From the NCBI GenBank assembly GCA_963676865.2, contig CAXXSS010000001.1, positions 2,790,001-2,854,000 of the forward strand: DNA of 64,000 nucleotides, read 5' to 3'. Shown in pieces: positions 42,280 through 51,737 of this stretch (positions within the stretch are counted from its first letter, which is position 1; the number at the start of each line of letters is the position of its first letter). The translations under genes were made by a program, and so were the position numbers. The stretch comes from JAAYUD01 sp963676865 (GTDB lineage: Bacteria > Bacteroidota > Bacteroidia > Bacteroidales > Bacteroidaceae). The notes beneath the pieces are model-generated. The model had not been told where the DNA came from and made no database searches. It was given only the letters and a program-made list of their open reading frames with translations.

Positions 42280-44079
42280 ATGAAGAATCAGTTACGCAGT
42301 TCGTTTAGTACTCAAGGTCGTCGCATGGCTGGTGCACGTGCCTTGTGGATGGCTAACGGAATGAAAAAGGAACAGATGGGAAAACCTATCATCGCTATTG
42401 TCAATTCATTTACTCAATTTGTGCCGGGACATGTGCATCTGCATGAGATCGGTCAGTTGGTGAAGCAAGAAATCGAAAAGCTGGGTTGTTTTGCTGCCGA
42501 ATTTAATACGATTGCTATTGATGATGGTATTGCAATGGGGCATGATGGAATGCTTTATTCTCTTCCTTCGCGTGATATTATTGCTGATAGTGTAGAATAT
42601 ATGGTTAATGCTCATAAGGCTGATGCGATGATCTGTATCAGTAATTGTGATAAGATAACACCGGGAATGTTGATGGCTGCTATGCGCTTGAATATTCCTT
42701 CCGTATTTGTGTCTGGTGGTCCTATGGAAGCAGGTAATTATAAAGGCGAACAAGTCGATTTGATTGACTTGATGGTGCGTGGTGCCGATAAATCTGTTTC
42801 TGATAAAGAGCTGGCAGATATAGAGCAAGTGGGTTGTCCCGGCTGTGGCTGTTGTTCGGGAATGTTTACTGCCAATTCAATGAATTGTCTAACCGAAGCA
42901 ATCGGGCTTTCGCTTCCCGGTAATGGAACTATTCTAGCCACTCATGCCAATCGTAAAGAGCTTTTCAAGAAAGCTGCTCATCTTATTGTGGAGAATGCTT
43001 TTAAGTATTATCGGGATGGTGATGATACGGTCTTGCCTTGCAATATTGCAACTCGGAAAGCTTTTCTCAATGCCATGGCTCTTGATATCGCAATGGGAGG
43101 ATCTACCAACACGGTACTTCATCTGCTCGCTGTGGCTCATGAGGCCGGTGCCGATTTTACGATGGATGATATTGATATATTGAGTCGTAAGGTACCTTGT
43201 CTTTGTAAGGTTGCTCCAAATACCAATAAGTTTCATGTACAAGATGTGAATCGTGCGGGTGGTATTGCTGCTATCATGCGGCAGTTGGCTGAGGGCGGCT
43301 TGGTAGATGGTTCATCTAAACGAGTAGATGGAATGACATTGGGCGAATATATCGAAGAGTATAATATAGAAGATAATCCGTCGGATGAAGCCCGCAAGAT
43401 TTATTTAAGTGCCCCCGCCAATAAATTCTCCAATGTAATGGGTTCGCAAGAGACCTATTATAAAACTTTTGATGCAGATCGTTCGGAGGGCTGTATTAGG
43501 GATCTGAAACATGCTTATACCAAAGATGGAGGTTTGGCTGTATTAAAGGGTAATATTGCTCTTGATGGTTGTGTGATTAAGACCGCCGGTGTTGATGAAA
43601 GTTTGTATCATTTTCGTGGTACGGCCAAGGTCTTTGATTCTCAAGAGGCTGCTTGTGATGGCATTCTTGATGAGAGCAGAGTGAAAGCGGGCGATATCGT
43701 CGTTATTACCAACGAGGGCCCGAAGGGAGGACCTGGCATGCAAGAAATGCTTTATCCTACATCTTATATCAAGTCTCGTCATTTGGGAAAGGCTTGTGCT
43801 CTTATTACTGACGGCCGTTTTAGTGGAGGAACATCGGGATTGAGTATTGGTCATATATCACCCGAAGCTGCAGCAGGAGGAAATATAGGTAAAATACAAG
43901 ATGGTGATATCATCGAGATAGATATTCCGTCGCGCAGCATTAATGTATTATTGTCAGATGCCGAACTTGCTGCCCGTCCTATAAGTCCGGTGACTCGCCA
44001 GCGATATATACCGAAGAGTTTGAAAGCTTATGCTTCATTGGTAAGCTCGGCCGACAAGGGAGCTGTTCGTATGATATAA
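42280..44079 (+). CDS. ilvD: dihydroxy-acid dehydratase
   Basis: Third step of valine and isoleucine synthesis. The 599-residue protein carries the iron-sulfur cysteines in NCDKITPGML and GCPGCGCCSGMFTANSMNCL, and GRFSGGTSGLSIGHISPEAA near the end. It is the first gene of the operon, 26 nt after the attenuator T-run. Like other dehydratases of this family it needs an oxygen-sensitive cluster, in keeping with an anaerobe. Confidence 0.98.
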   Translation: MKNQLRSSFSTQGRRMAGARALWMANGMKKEQMGKPIIAIVNSFTQFVPGHVHLHEIGQLVKQEIEKLGCFAAEFNTIAIDDGIAMGHDGMLYSLPSRDIIADSVEYMVNAHKADAMICISNCDKITPGMLMAAMRLNIPSVFVSGGPMEAGNYKGEQVDLIDLMVRGADKSVSDKELADIEQVGCPGCGCCSGMFTANSMNCLTEAIGLSLPGNGTILATHANRKELFKKAAHLIVENAFKYYRDGDDTVLPCNIATRKAFLNAMALDIAMGGSTNTVLHLLAVAHEAGADFTMDDIDILSRKVPCLCKVAPNTNKFHVQDVNRAGGIAAIMRQLAEGGLVDGSSKRVDGMTLGEYIEEYNIEDNPSDEARKIYLSAPANKFSNVMGSQETYYKTFDADRSEGCIRDLKHAYTKDGGLAVLKGNIALDGCVIKTAGVDESLYHFRGTAKVFDSQEAACDGILDESRVKAGDIVVITNEGPKGGPGMQEMLYPTSYIKSRHLGKACALITDGRFSGGTSGLSIGHISPEAAAGGNIGKIQDGDIIEIDIPSRSINVLLSDAELAARPISPVTRQRYIPKSLKAYASLVSSADKGAVRMI

Positions 44080-44104
44080 TTAAGGTAAAAAGATTATTTT
44101 CAAG

Positions 44105-45838
44105 ATGAAATCAAAAGATAAAATACAATATCAAAAAGATGCGAAACCACTTCGTATCACAGGAGCGGAGGCATTAATCCGTTCGCTTGAGTACCAAGGC
44201 GTAAAAACAATCTTTGGTTATCCCGGTGGCGCTATCATGCCGGTATATGATGCTCTTTATGGAAATAAAACATTAAATCATGTATTGGTGCGCCACGAGC
44301 AGGCAGCAGCTCATGCTGCCGAAGGTTTTGCACGTGCTTCGGGCGAAGTCGGGGTTTGTCTTGTAACTAGCGGGCCGGGCGCTACAAATACTGTAACAGG
44401 TATTGCCGATGCTATGATAGACAGTACACCTATTGTCGTTATTGCCGGTCAGGTGGCTGCTTCGACACTTGGAATGGATGCTTTCCAAGAGGTAGATCTC
44501 GTAGGTATTACGCAACCTATCACCAAGTGGAGTTATCAAATTCGTTCGGCAGCCGATGTGGCTTGGGCTGTGGCTCGGGCTTTTTATATTGCCGGTAGTG
44601 GCCGTCCCGGACCTGTCGTACTAGACTTTGCGAAGAATGCACAAATAGATCTGACCGATTATTTGCCAACAAAAGTTGATTTCGTCAGAGGCTATGTGCC
44701 CGAACCGGAAATGGATGATGACGCTATATCTGAGGCTGCTCAACTTATCAACAATTCGAAACACCCTTTTGTACTTGCCGGTCACGGTATAGAACTAGGC
44801 AATGCTGTTGATGAATTTAAAGCCTTTATCCACAAGGCTGATCTACCGACCGGTGCTACACTTTTGGGGCTTTCAGTTTTGCCTTCAGATGATCCTCTAA
44901 ATATTGGTATGCTTGGTATGCACGGTAATTTGGCCGCCAATGTCAAAACGAATGAATGCGATGTACTTATTGCCGTAGGCATGCGTTTTGATGATAGGGT
45001 GACAGGAAAACTTTCTGCTTATGCTCCTCAAGCTAAGATCATTCATTTTGATATTGATCCTGCCGAGATCAATAAGAGTATTCATGTAGATGTTGCAGTT
45101 GTGGGCGATTGCCGCAAGACACTTGCTGCTGTGACCGCATTATTAAAGGAGGGAGATCATAGTGAATGGAAGAAAAGCTTTGAACCTTATATGAAGAAGG
45201 AAAACGATAAAGTGATCCGTCCGGAACTTCATCCTTCCAAGGAGCTGATGACAATGGGAGAGGTGATCAATGCCGTGAGCGAGGCAACTGCTCATAAGGC
45301 TATATTGGTGACCGACGTAGGCCAAAATCAAATGTTAGCTGCGCGTTACTTTAAATATTCTTCTCCACGCAGCATCCTTACTTCGGGGGGTGCGGGGACG
45401 ATGGGATATGGATTGCCGGCAGCTATCGGTGCTACTTTCGCTTGTCCTGATCGTACGGTTTGTTTGTTTGTCGGTGATGGTGGACTTCAGATGAACTTAC
45501 AAGAATTCGGTACGATAATGGAACAGGGAGCTCCGGTTAAAATAATATTGCTCAATAACAATTTCCTCGGCAATGTACGCCAGTGGCAGGCTATGTTCTT
45601 CAACCACCATTATTCATTCACGCCAATGATGAATCCCGAATATCCGACTATCGCCTCGGCTTATGGTATTGCTGCGCGTAGGGTGATGAAACGTGAACAA
45701 CTCGCCGAGGCCATTGATGAGATGCTTCGTACCGATGGTCCTTTTTTGCTCGAAGCTTGTGTTGAGCAAGAAGGCAACGTACTGCCAATGACTCCTCCGG
45801 GTAGTCCTATCGATCAAATGATATTGGAAATTAAATAA
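44105..45838 (+). CDS. ilvB: acetolactate synthase, large (catalytic) subunit
   Basis: Joins pyruvate with pyruvate or 2-ketobutyrate, the first common step to valine and isoleucine. The 577-residue protein has the thiamine diphosphate glutamate region (GGAIMPVYDAL, VRHEQAAAHAAEGFARASG), the FAD/middle domain and the C-terminal ThDP motif GDGG…NNNFLGNVRQ. It is 25 nt after ilvD and 13 nt before ilvN. Confidence 0.98.
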   Translation: MKSKDKIQYQKDAKPLRITGAEALIRSLEYQGVKTIFGYPGGAIMPVYDALYGNKTLNHVLVRHEQAAAHAAEGFARASGEVGVCLVTSGPGATNTVTGIADAMIDSTPIVVIAGQVAASTLGMDAFQEVDLVGITQPITKWSYQIRSAADVAWAVARAFYIAGSGRPGPVVLDFAKNAQIDLTDYLPTKVDFVRGYVPEPEMDDDAISEAAQLINNSKHPFVLAGHGIELGNAVDEFKAFIHKADLPTGATLLGLSVLPSDDPLNIGMLGMHGNLAANVKTNECDVLIAVGMRFDDRVTGKLSAYAPQAKIIHFDIDPAEINKSIHVDVAVVGDCRKTLAAVTALLKEGDHSEWKKSFEPYMKKENDKVIRPELHPSKELMTMGEVINAVSEATAHKAILVTDVGQNQMLAARYFKYSSPRSILTSGGAGTMGYGLPAAIGATFACPDRTVCLFVGDGGLQMNLQEFGTIMEQGAPVKIILLNNNFLGNVRQWQAMFFNHHYSFTPMMNPEYPTIASAYGIAARRVMKREQLAEAIDEMLRTDGPFLLEACVEQEGNVLPMTPPGSPIDQMILEIK

Positions 45839-45851
45839 GGAAAACATAGAG

Positions 45852-46406
45852 ATGGAAAACAAATCATATACGCTTATCGTTCATAGCGAGAATTTTGCCG
45901 GATTGCTCAATCAAGTTACGGCTGTTTTTACTCGTTTCCAGATAAACATTGACAGTCTCAACGTATCGGCTTCGTCTATTCCGGGGTTGCACAAATATAC
46001 GATTACGGCTTGTACCGACGAAGAAAGTATTGAAAAGATTGCTCGCCTTATCGAGAAGAAAGTAGATGTTATATCTGCACACTATTTCACCGACGATCAG
46101 ATATTCTCATACGAGGTGGCACTTTTCAAGTTGTCGATGTCGGAGACTCACATTGAACCAAAAGTATTGCGCATTATTAGTCAGTATGGTGCGAATATTG
46201 TCGAGGTAAACAATGTCTTTGTTATCATTGTTAAAACCGGAACGAGCGAAGAAATCACTGCTTTGCACGAAGAACTTCAAAAATATCATGTAGTTTTGCA
46301 ATTTGTCAGGTCGGGCAGAATAGCCGTTACGACGAGCTATTACGAGAAGGTCAACGAATTTCTCGAGAAGCGTGAGTCTGACTATCGTTTGACCAATAAA
46401 TCTTAA
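45852..46406 (+). CDS. ilvN: acetolactate synthase, small (regulatory) subunit
   Basis: A 184-residue subunit with an N-terminal ACT domain (YTLIVHSENFAGLLNQVTAV, FQINIDSLNVSAS) that usually binds valine for feedback inhibition, followed by a second ACT-like half that activates IlvB. Its length is close to that of the two-domain IlvH-type subunits. Confidence 0.95.
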   Translation: MENKSYTLIVHSENFAGLLNQVTAVFTRFQINIDSLNVSASSIPGLHKYTITACTDEESIEKIARLIEKKVDVISAHYFTDDQIFSYEVALFKLSMSETHIEPKVLRIISQYGANIVEVNNVFVIIVKTGTSEEITALHEELQKYHVVLQFVRSGRIAVTTSYYEKVNEFLEKRESDYRLTNKS

Positions 46407-46421
46407 AAACAACTATTTGAT

Positions 46422-47183
46422 ATGAATGAAGAAAATAAGATTGGAAATTACAAATTTGTTGCCGAACCCTTTTGGGTCGACTTCAGCGGTCATCTGACGA
46501 TGGGAGTGCTGGGCAATTGTTTGCTCAATTGTGCAGGATTTCATGCTGCTGATCGCGGCTTTGGAATTGCCAATCTAAATGAGGCCAATTATACTTGGGT
46601 TTTGTCACGCTTGGCCGTGGACTTGGACGATATGCCCTACCAGTATGAACCTTTTGAGATTGAAACATGGGTAGAAAATGTATATAGGCTATTTACCGAT
46701 CGTAACTTTGCCATTATAAATAAGGATGGCATGAAGATAGGGTATGTTCGTTCTATTTGGGCGATGATAGACATGAAAAGTCGTCATCCGGCCGATTTAT
46801 TGAAATTGCATGGTGGACATATCACTGATTATATTTGTCCGGATGTTCCTTGTCCTGTCGAGCGTCCATCACGCATCACATTGGCCGGCGGTGGCAAATT
46901 GGTTTCTTCTCACCGAGTGGTTTACAATGATATTGATATTAACGGACATGTCAATAGTGTTCGTTACATAGAGCATGTGCTCGACCTGTTTCCCATGTCG
47001 CTTTATCAGTCCAAACGTATTCGACGTTATGAGATCGCTTATGTAGCCGAAAGCTATTTTGGTGACATGCTTGATTTTTATGTTGCCGAAGATAAAAGTG
47101 ACGAATCAAAAGAAGTATATAATATAGAGATAAAGAAGAATGGCAACGATGTTGTTTGCCGTTCTAAAATAGTATTCGACTGA
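46422..47183 (+). CDS. acyl-ACP thioesterase (FatA-like)
   Basis: A 253-residue protein with two hotdog folds. The second holds the catalytic segment DIDINGHVNSVRYIEHV (Asn/His), as in acyl-ACP thioesterases (PF01643 type). It releases free fatty acids from the acyl carrier protein. It is 15 nt after ilvN and 74 nt before ilvC, inside the branched-chain amino acid operon. A link to branched-chain acyl chains, which derive from the same keto acids, is a reasonable inference; chain specificity cannot be read here. Confidence 0.88.
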   Translation: MNEENKIGNYKFVAEPFWVDFSGHLTMGVLGNCLLNCAGFHAADRGFGIANLNEANYTWVLSRLAVDLDDMPYQYEPFEIETWVENVYRLFTDRNFAIINKDGMKIGYVRSIWAMIDMKSRHPADLLKLHGGHITDYICPDVPCPVERPSRITLAGGGKLVSSHRVVYNDIDINGHVNSVRYIEHVLDLFPMSLYQSKRIRRYEIAYVAESYFGDMLDFYVAEDKSDESKEVYNIEIKKNGNDVVCRSKIVFD

Positions 47184-47257
47184 AACAAAATATTTATTAT
47201 TAATCTGTAGTCTGTCTTTATATAATGAGAGGGAGGGCTACATAAAACAAACAAAAA

Positions 47258-48301
47258 ATGGCAAAAATTAATTTTGGCGGGGCAGAAGAAAATGTTGAAA
47301 CCCGCGAAGAGTTCTCTTTGGAGAAAGCACGTGAAGTATTGAAAAATGAAACAATCGCTGTAATAGGATATGGCATTCAAGGTCCCGGTCAGTCGATGAA
47401 CCTGCGCGACAATGGTTTTAATGTCATTGTCGGACAACGTCCAGGGAAAACTTTCGACAAAGCTGTAAAAGATGGTTGGGTACCGGGCGAAACTCTTTTC
47501 AGTATCGAAGAGGCGTGCAAACGTGCTACTATTATCCAATACCTGCTCTCAGATGCAGCTCAGATAGAGGTATGGCCTACCGTCAAAGCTAATCTTACTG
47601 CCGGCAAAGCGCTTTATTTCTCTCATGGATTTGCTATTACCTTCAGCGATCGCACCGGTGTTGTTCCTCCCAAAGATGTGGATGTTATTATGGTTGCTCC
47701 AAAAGGTTCCGGTACATCGCTTCGTTCACTTTTCTTAGAGGGACGGGGTATCAACTCTTCTTTCGCCATCTATCAGGATGCTACCGGCAAAGCTCGCGAG
47801 CGTACGTTGGCATTGGGTATCGGTGTGGGTTCCGGTTATTTGTTCGAAACTACTTTCAAGAGAGAAACATGGTCCGATCTTACAGGCGAACGCGGTACAT
47901 TGATGGGAGCTATTCAAGGAATGCTTCTTGCTCAATACGAAACATTGCGTGAGAATGGTCACTCTCCATCCGAGGCTTTCAATGAAACGGTAGAAGAATT
48001 GACGCAGTCGTTAATGCCTCTTTTTGCTCAGAAAGGTATGGACTGGATGTATGCCAACTGTTCTACAACAGCACAACGTGGCGCTCTCGATTGGATGGGA
48101 CCGTTTCATGATGCTACCAAACCGGTATTCGAGAAGTTGTATCACTCTGTAAAGACAGGCAACGAGGCTCAAATATCCATTGACAGTAACTCGAAACCCG
48201 ATTATCGCGAGAAATTGAACGAGGAACTCAAGGCTTTGCGCGAAAGTGAAATGTGGCGCACAGGCGAAACAGTTCGCAAACTTCGTCCGGAGAATAACTA
48301 A
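47258..48301 (+). CDS. ilvC: ketol-acid reductoisomerase (class I)
   Basis: Second step of the pathway: rearranges and reduces acetolactate or acetohydroxybutyrate. The 347-residue protein has the dinucleotide loop VIGYGIQGPGQSMNLRDNG, followed by the cofactor-specificity loop VGQRPGKTFDKA, and the acidic metal-binding helix region (LTGERGTLMGAIQGML). The single knotted C-terminal domain marks class I. No promoter box is visible in the 74-nt gap before it, so it is probably read from the ilv promoter. A strong terminator follows. Confidence 0.97.
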   Translation: MAKINFGGAEENVETREEFSLEKAREVLKNETIAVIGYGIQGPGQSMNLRDNGFNVIVGQRPGKTFDKAVKDGWVPGETLFSIEEACKRATIIQYLLSDAAQIEVWPTVKANLTAGKALYFSHGFAITFSDRTGVVPPKDVDVIMVAPKGSGTSLRSLFLEGRGINSSFAIYQDATGKARERTLALGIGVGSGYLFETTFKRETWSDLTGERGTLMGAIQGMLLAQYETLRENGHSPSEAFNETVEELTQSLMPLFAQKGMDWMYANCSTTAQRGALDWMGPFHDATKPVFEKLYHSVKTGNEAQISIDSNSKPDYREKLNEELKALRESEMWRTGETVRKLRPENN

Positions 48302-48337
48302 AAGTAGTATACTCTATTGCAATAGATGCATAGAGGG

Positions 48338-48368
48338 CGTGTCGAATGAAAATTCGGCACGTTTTTTT
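48338..48368 (+). terminator. intrinsic terminator of the ilv operon
   Basis: CGTGTCGAAT (48338-48347) pairs with ATTCGGCACG (48352-48361), ten pairs with one wobble, a GAAA loop and seven Ts. Confidence 0.92.
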
Positions 48369-48400
48369 ATTATATCTACAATTTCTTTACAATAATATTG

Positions 48401-48408
48401 TATATTTG
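48401..48408 (+). promoter_or_regulatory. -7 promoter box of the next gene (TATATTTG)
   Basis: A perfect TAnnTTTG match 29 nt before the ATG at 48438. It fixes this as a separate transcription unit from ilv. Confidence 0.5.
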
Positions 48409-48437
48409 CAATACTAAACTTATAATCCTTATTGCTC

Positions 48438-49874
48438 ATGAACCGATTTAAACTGATCCTTGTTAGTAGCGTGTTGTTTTTTTCTATCTTCTTGTCGGCT
48501 CAGACAAGTATAAAAACTTATATGCTACCAGATACTATATCCTATATTTATACAGACTCTTGTTTGCATAATCGACATATAATTCTATCTGCGGCAATAC
48601 GTAAGAATAATGGAAAGATATCTGGTAGGATGGAGAAAATGATCTTTTTTAATCTTGAAAAAGGTACTGTCGATTGGAGTCTGCCGTATACTTTGGATCC
48701 ATATACTGAAGGTTCAAAAATATGGCTCGTCCCCGAAGGAATATTGGTACCAGGAAATAAAAAGATTTCATTACTCGATTATAAGGATGGGAAACCATTG
48801 TGGGAGAAATCTGGTTCTTATGTCAGTCTTGAACCTCGGCATAAAGGATTATTTTATGCTTTCACTCCGCTATTTACTCTTATGCCCAAATTATTATATA
48901 TGGATTTGAAAACTGGGAAAGATAGAAAGTTCAGCAAAAAAGTTTTATGGAAGAACATGAGTCGTCAGATAGATTTCACTTACCTGAACGATAGTGTGAT
49001 GTGTGTAGTCGGTGATTATATTCGACTTCTTGATTTATACAGTGGGGAGTTTAAGAGTTATGAAGCCTATTTTTTTAATCCTTGGTGGTCAATTGGAACC
49101 ATAGCTCGTTCCAACTTGTTATATAATGATTCTTGTTTCTATATGTCCGATAAAGAAAAGATTTTTTGTCTTGATAACCAACTCAAGGAACTGTGGCGAA
49201 CTGAACTTCCCAAAAAATCGGCATCGTTATCGCATATCTATACCGATTCGACTAATGTTTATATGGTGAACTATGGCGTTGGATCCGATTGGAAATATCG
49301 GTTCGAGGGTTATCCTTTTGTTGCTGCTTTCGATAAAAAAACCGGAAACAAGTTATTCTTGACGCAGATATCAGATGCTAAAACCTCTGTGGTAGATTTC
49401 TTTAGATTAGCTGATATTCAGTTTCTGTTGTTCTCCGACCGAATAGCCAGTTACCGTCTTTCGCCTAATGCTCCTATCAATACAATTGCCTGGAATTGGC
49501 AGAAGTATGGCTATTTACGTGGAATCGAAGAGAATGAATTCTATATACCGGATTCTTCGGACAGTCTGCGCTATTGCAAAGCACCTATCGAGAACTTACT
49601 TCCGGTACATACTTCGACAGGTATGATTTGTACTGTCGATCCCAGCGATATGCGTGTTGTCAATGCTTATCCCAATTCGTCCTATCGAATGGTTATCGCT
49701 CAATATGGTGGAAATAAAATAGTTGAAGGTGACCCCAATAAACTTATCATTATCGATGAGAAAGGTTATCGCAAACAAGAGGTTGCTCATGTGTATCAGA
49801 AGGTATTTCAGTCGGGCAATCACGTATATGCTTTGAAAGAAACCGGCAACGAACTTGTCGATATTTCGTTGTGA
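48438..49874 (+). CDS. exported beta-propeller-like (PQQ-type) hypothetical protein
   Basis: A 478-residue protein with a signal peptide (MNRFKLILVSSVLFFSIFLSAQ). The body is beta-rich and has repeated blade-like stretches with the sense of outer-membrane assembly or PQQ propellers (for example YKDGKPLWEK, MDLKTGKDRKFSKKVLW, AFDKKTGNKLFLTQISDA, MICTVDPSDMRVVNAYP). I do not recognise a specific family and see no catalytic residues. The frame extends upstream to a TTG at 48432, but the ATG gives the clean signal peptide. Confidence 0.75.
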   Translation: MNRFKLILVSSVLFFSIFLSAQTSIKTYMLPDTISYIYTDSCLHNRHIILSAAIRKNNGKISGRMEKMIFFNLEKGTVDWSLPYTLDPYTEGSKIWLVPEGILVPGNKKISLLDYKDGKPLWEKSGSYVSLEPRHKGLFYAFTPLFTLMPKLLYMDLKTGKDRKFSKKVLWKNMSRQIDFTYLNDSVMCVVGDYIRLLDLYSGEFKSYEAYFFNPWWSIGTIARSNLLYNDSCFYMSDKEKIFCLDNQLKELWRTELPKKSASLSHIYTDSTNVYMVNYGVGSDWKYRFEGYPFVAAFDKKTGNKLFLTQISDAKTSVVDFFRLADIQFLLFSDRIASYRLSPNAPINTIAWNWQKYGYLRGIEENEFYIPDSSDSLRYCKAPIENLLPVHTSTGMICTVDPSDMRVVNAYPNSSYRMVIAQYGGNKIVEGDPNKLIIIDEKGYRKQEVAHVYQKVFQSGNHVYALKETGNELVDISL

Positions 49875-49934
49875 CAGATACGTATATATGACTAAAAAAA
49901 GTAGATGAGATGCATTGTTTTTGATTCATTTTCT

Positions 49935-49942
49935 TAACTTTG
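49935..49942 (+). promoter_or_regulatory. -7 promoter box of the DUF3298 gene (TAACTTTG)
   Basis: A perfect TAnnTTTG match 29 nt before the ATG at 49972. It lies inside the longer open frame that starts at 49915, so the shorter start is preferred. Confidence 0.55.
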
Positions 49943-49971
49943 TGATATTATCAACTAATTGCATCAAGATT

Positions 49972-50757
49972 ATGGCTAGAAAACTAATATTTGCATCTCT
50001 TCTGGTATGTACGCTTTTTGCGTCATTATTTTTAATCACCAATTGTACCAAGGTCTCAAATCATCCGTTTGCTACCAGTGTCATTAAATACAATAAGGTA
50101 GAGAAAGTTGCCAAGTGTAGCTTCGTTGTCGATTACCCTGTCAAAGGTAACGAAGCGTTGTTGCAATCGGCTAGCGAATGGATCAGCGAGCAGTTTGGTG
50201 GAACTTATAAGGGCAGTTGCCTGCACGGAGATTCTCTGCTGCTTTATTATGGCAAGGCTGCAATGGATACGTTGAATGCTTATAGCAAAGACCTTCAGCC
50301 TAATATGCAAGTAGAAAACACAATGAGCATTCGCAAAAATTATGAAACAAACAAATTTGTGACGTACGAAGCCGCTTCATATTCCTATTTGGGTGGGGCT
50401 CACGGTGGGGCTACGCTCGAAGGAGCTACTTTCCGTAAATCGGATGGACGAAAGTTCGGATGGGAAATGTTCACTCGCGAGAGTCGCTTTACTAAATTGC
50501 AGGAACTTATAAAAGAAGGTTTAAAACAATATTTCAAAGTCAAAACTGATGAAGAATTGAAAACTAACTTTTTGAATCCTGACAACATCTATATCATTCC
50601 ATTGCCACAAGCGCTTCCTTACTTTACCAAAGAAGGAGTGAAATTCGTATATGCTCAATACGAAATAGCGAGTTATGCTACCGGAATGCCTTCTTTTACG
50701 GTGCCTTATGATAAGATTAAGTCTATACTTACTGTTCCGGCTGCCAGTTTGCTTTGA
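49972..50757 (+). CDS. DUF3298/DUF4163-type lipoprotein
   Basis: A 261-residue protein with a hydrophobic signal (MARKLIFASLLVCTLFASLFLI) and a likely lipobox ending TNC (Cys25), hence a predicted lipoprotein. The body fits the DUF3298 family: SYSYLGGAHGGATLEGATFR, KFGWEMFTRESRF, and the C-terminal EGVKFVYAQYEIASYATG. Members resemble the RsiV anti-sigma sensor domain, which binds lysozyme in Bacillus. Whether this one binds lysozyme is not known. Confidence 0.85.
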   Translation: MARKLIFASLLVCTLFASLFLITNCTKVSNHPFATSVIKYNKVEKVAKCSFVVDYPVKGNEALLQSASEWISEQFGGTYKGSCLHGDSLLLYYGKAAMDTLNAYSKDLQPNMQVENTMSIRKNYETNKFVTYEAASYSYLGGAHGGATLEGATFRKSDGRKFGWEMFTRESRFTKLQELIKEGLKQYFKVKTDEELKTNFLNPDNIYIIPLPQALPYFTKEGVKFVYAQYEIASYATGMPSFTVPYDKIKSILTVPAASLL

Positions 50758-50800
50758 TCTTGTCGTTATTTAATGAGGTGCAAGAGGATGTGAATTTCAA

Positions 50801-51522
50801 GGTGAATATTTCCCGAGATTCTGATACTTTCTTATCCGAACCTTAGTGACAGGCCATTGTAGGACACTATTTTTGCAACTGTCTCAACGCTCGAATATAA
50901 ATCAAATAAGAGTAAGGTATAAATACATCGCACGTAAATCGCTGATAGACAGCGAGAAATTCATAAGGACGAAAATAAAAGTTCGTAAGGAGAAACATTT
51001 ATTTTCGTCCTTATGAATTTTTATGTTTGTCCTTATCATTTTTCGAGAACACAGGTTCAATTTCGTATATCATAAGTGCCACTTCGGTATGGTTAAAATA
51101 GTATCAGTATCGTCCCTTATATTCACCTCTTAGAACACCTTGAAAAACAATTTTTGTTCGCAAGTCTTCACCAGTTACTTGTAGGCCTCATTATCAATAG
51201 TCTTATGTAGAGTTCATAATTCATTGACTATCAGCGAGAAGATACACTTTACAGGGTCCCGTTTTACTACCGCATCACAATATCTACCTGATATACAGTT
51301 AATAACGGTGACGGGAATGGATACCAAAAGTATTATAGAAAAACATCGAAATGACTCATACCTGCACGACCCCCTTTTTTAATAGTCAGTGGAACACGAT
51401 TATTTCAATAAATCGGTGTTGTACTTATCTTCCTAAAACCACATATGGACCTAAATTTGTTGACGTCCATATGTTTTCAGAAAAACTTAAGGACGTCACC
51501 GAAAAAACTAACATACGACAAT
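50801..51522 (-). repeat. long inverted repeat, copy 2 (uninterrupted)
   Basis: The reverse complement of this 722-bp segment aligns with 26490-27083 plus 28563-28694. The 590 bp ending at 51522 are about 94% identical by eye; the outer 130 bp are less conserved. It contains no credible gene and carries the same perfect 23-bp inverted repeat (50957-50979 with 50998-51020). The interval 50758-50800 holds nothing I can name. Confidence 0.85.
51427..51522 (-). repeat. intergenic repeat, family R, copy 5 (inverted)
   Basis: Minus-strand reading starts TTGTCGTATGTTAGTTTTTT and agrees with copy 3 at all but a few positions over about 96 nt, including the ACATATGGAC/GTCCATATGT hairpin. It forms the end of the long repeat and touches the palindrome island. 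Confidence 0.75.
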
Positions 51523-51537
51523 TTTGCAAAAATCAAC

Positions 51538-51659
51538 CGTATGTCGCAGCGGTAACTAACGTATGTCCCAGGCGAAACTAACGTTAGTTACCATAACAAC
51601 TAACGTTAGTTACCGCAGTAACTTCCGTTAGTTATTGCTGCGGCATACGTTCGTTTTTT
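51538..51659. repeat. nested palindrome island
   Basis: An outer 24-bp stem (51538-51561 with 51626-51649; 21 Watson-Crick and three G-U pairs) encloses two copies of the perfect 14-bp palindrome AACTAACGTTAGTT (51576-51589 and 51598-51611). TAACTAACG and CGTTAGTTA form the inner ends of the stem. A T6 run follows on the plus strand, and a T5 run follows shortly on the minus strand. It could be a bidirectional terminator for rsmF-like and upstream transcripts, a protein-binding cluster, or both. Confidence 0.75.
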
Positions 51660-51737
51660 CTGTGTTCGGCGATTGTAGCAAAATGGAAAGGTGGGAAGAT
51701 AGACCAATGATGGCGGGTTTCGTAATCTTTGTGTTTG

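Noticed and set aside
51576..51611. CRISPR-like array from the repeated 14-mers
   Set aside because: Only two units 8 bp apart, palindromic, with no spacers and no cas genes; it is a palindrome nest.
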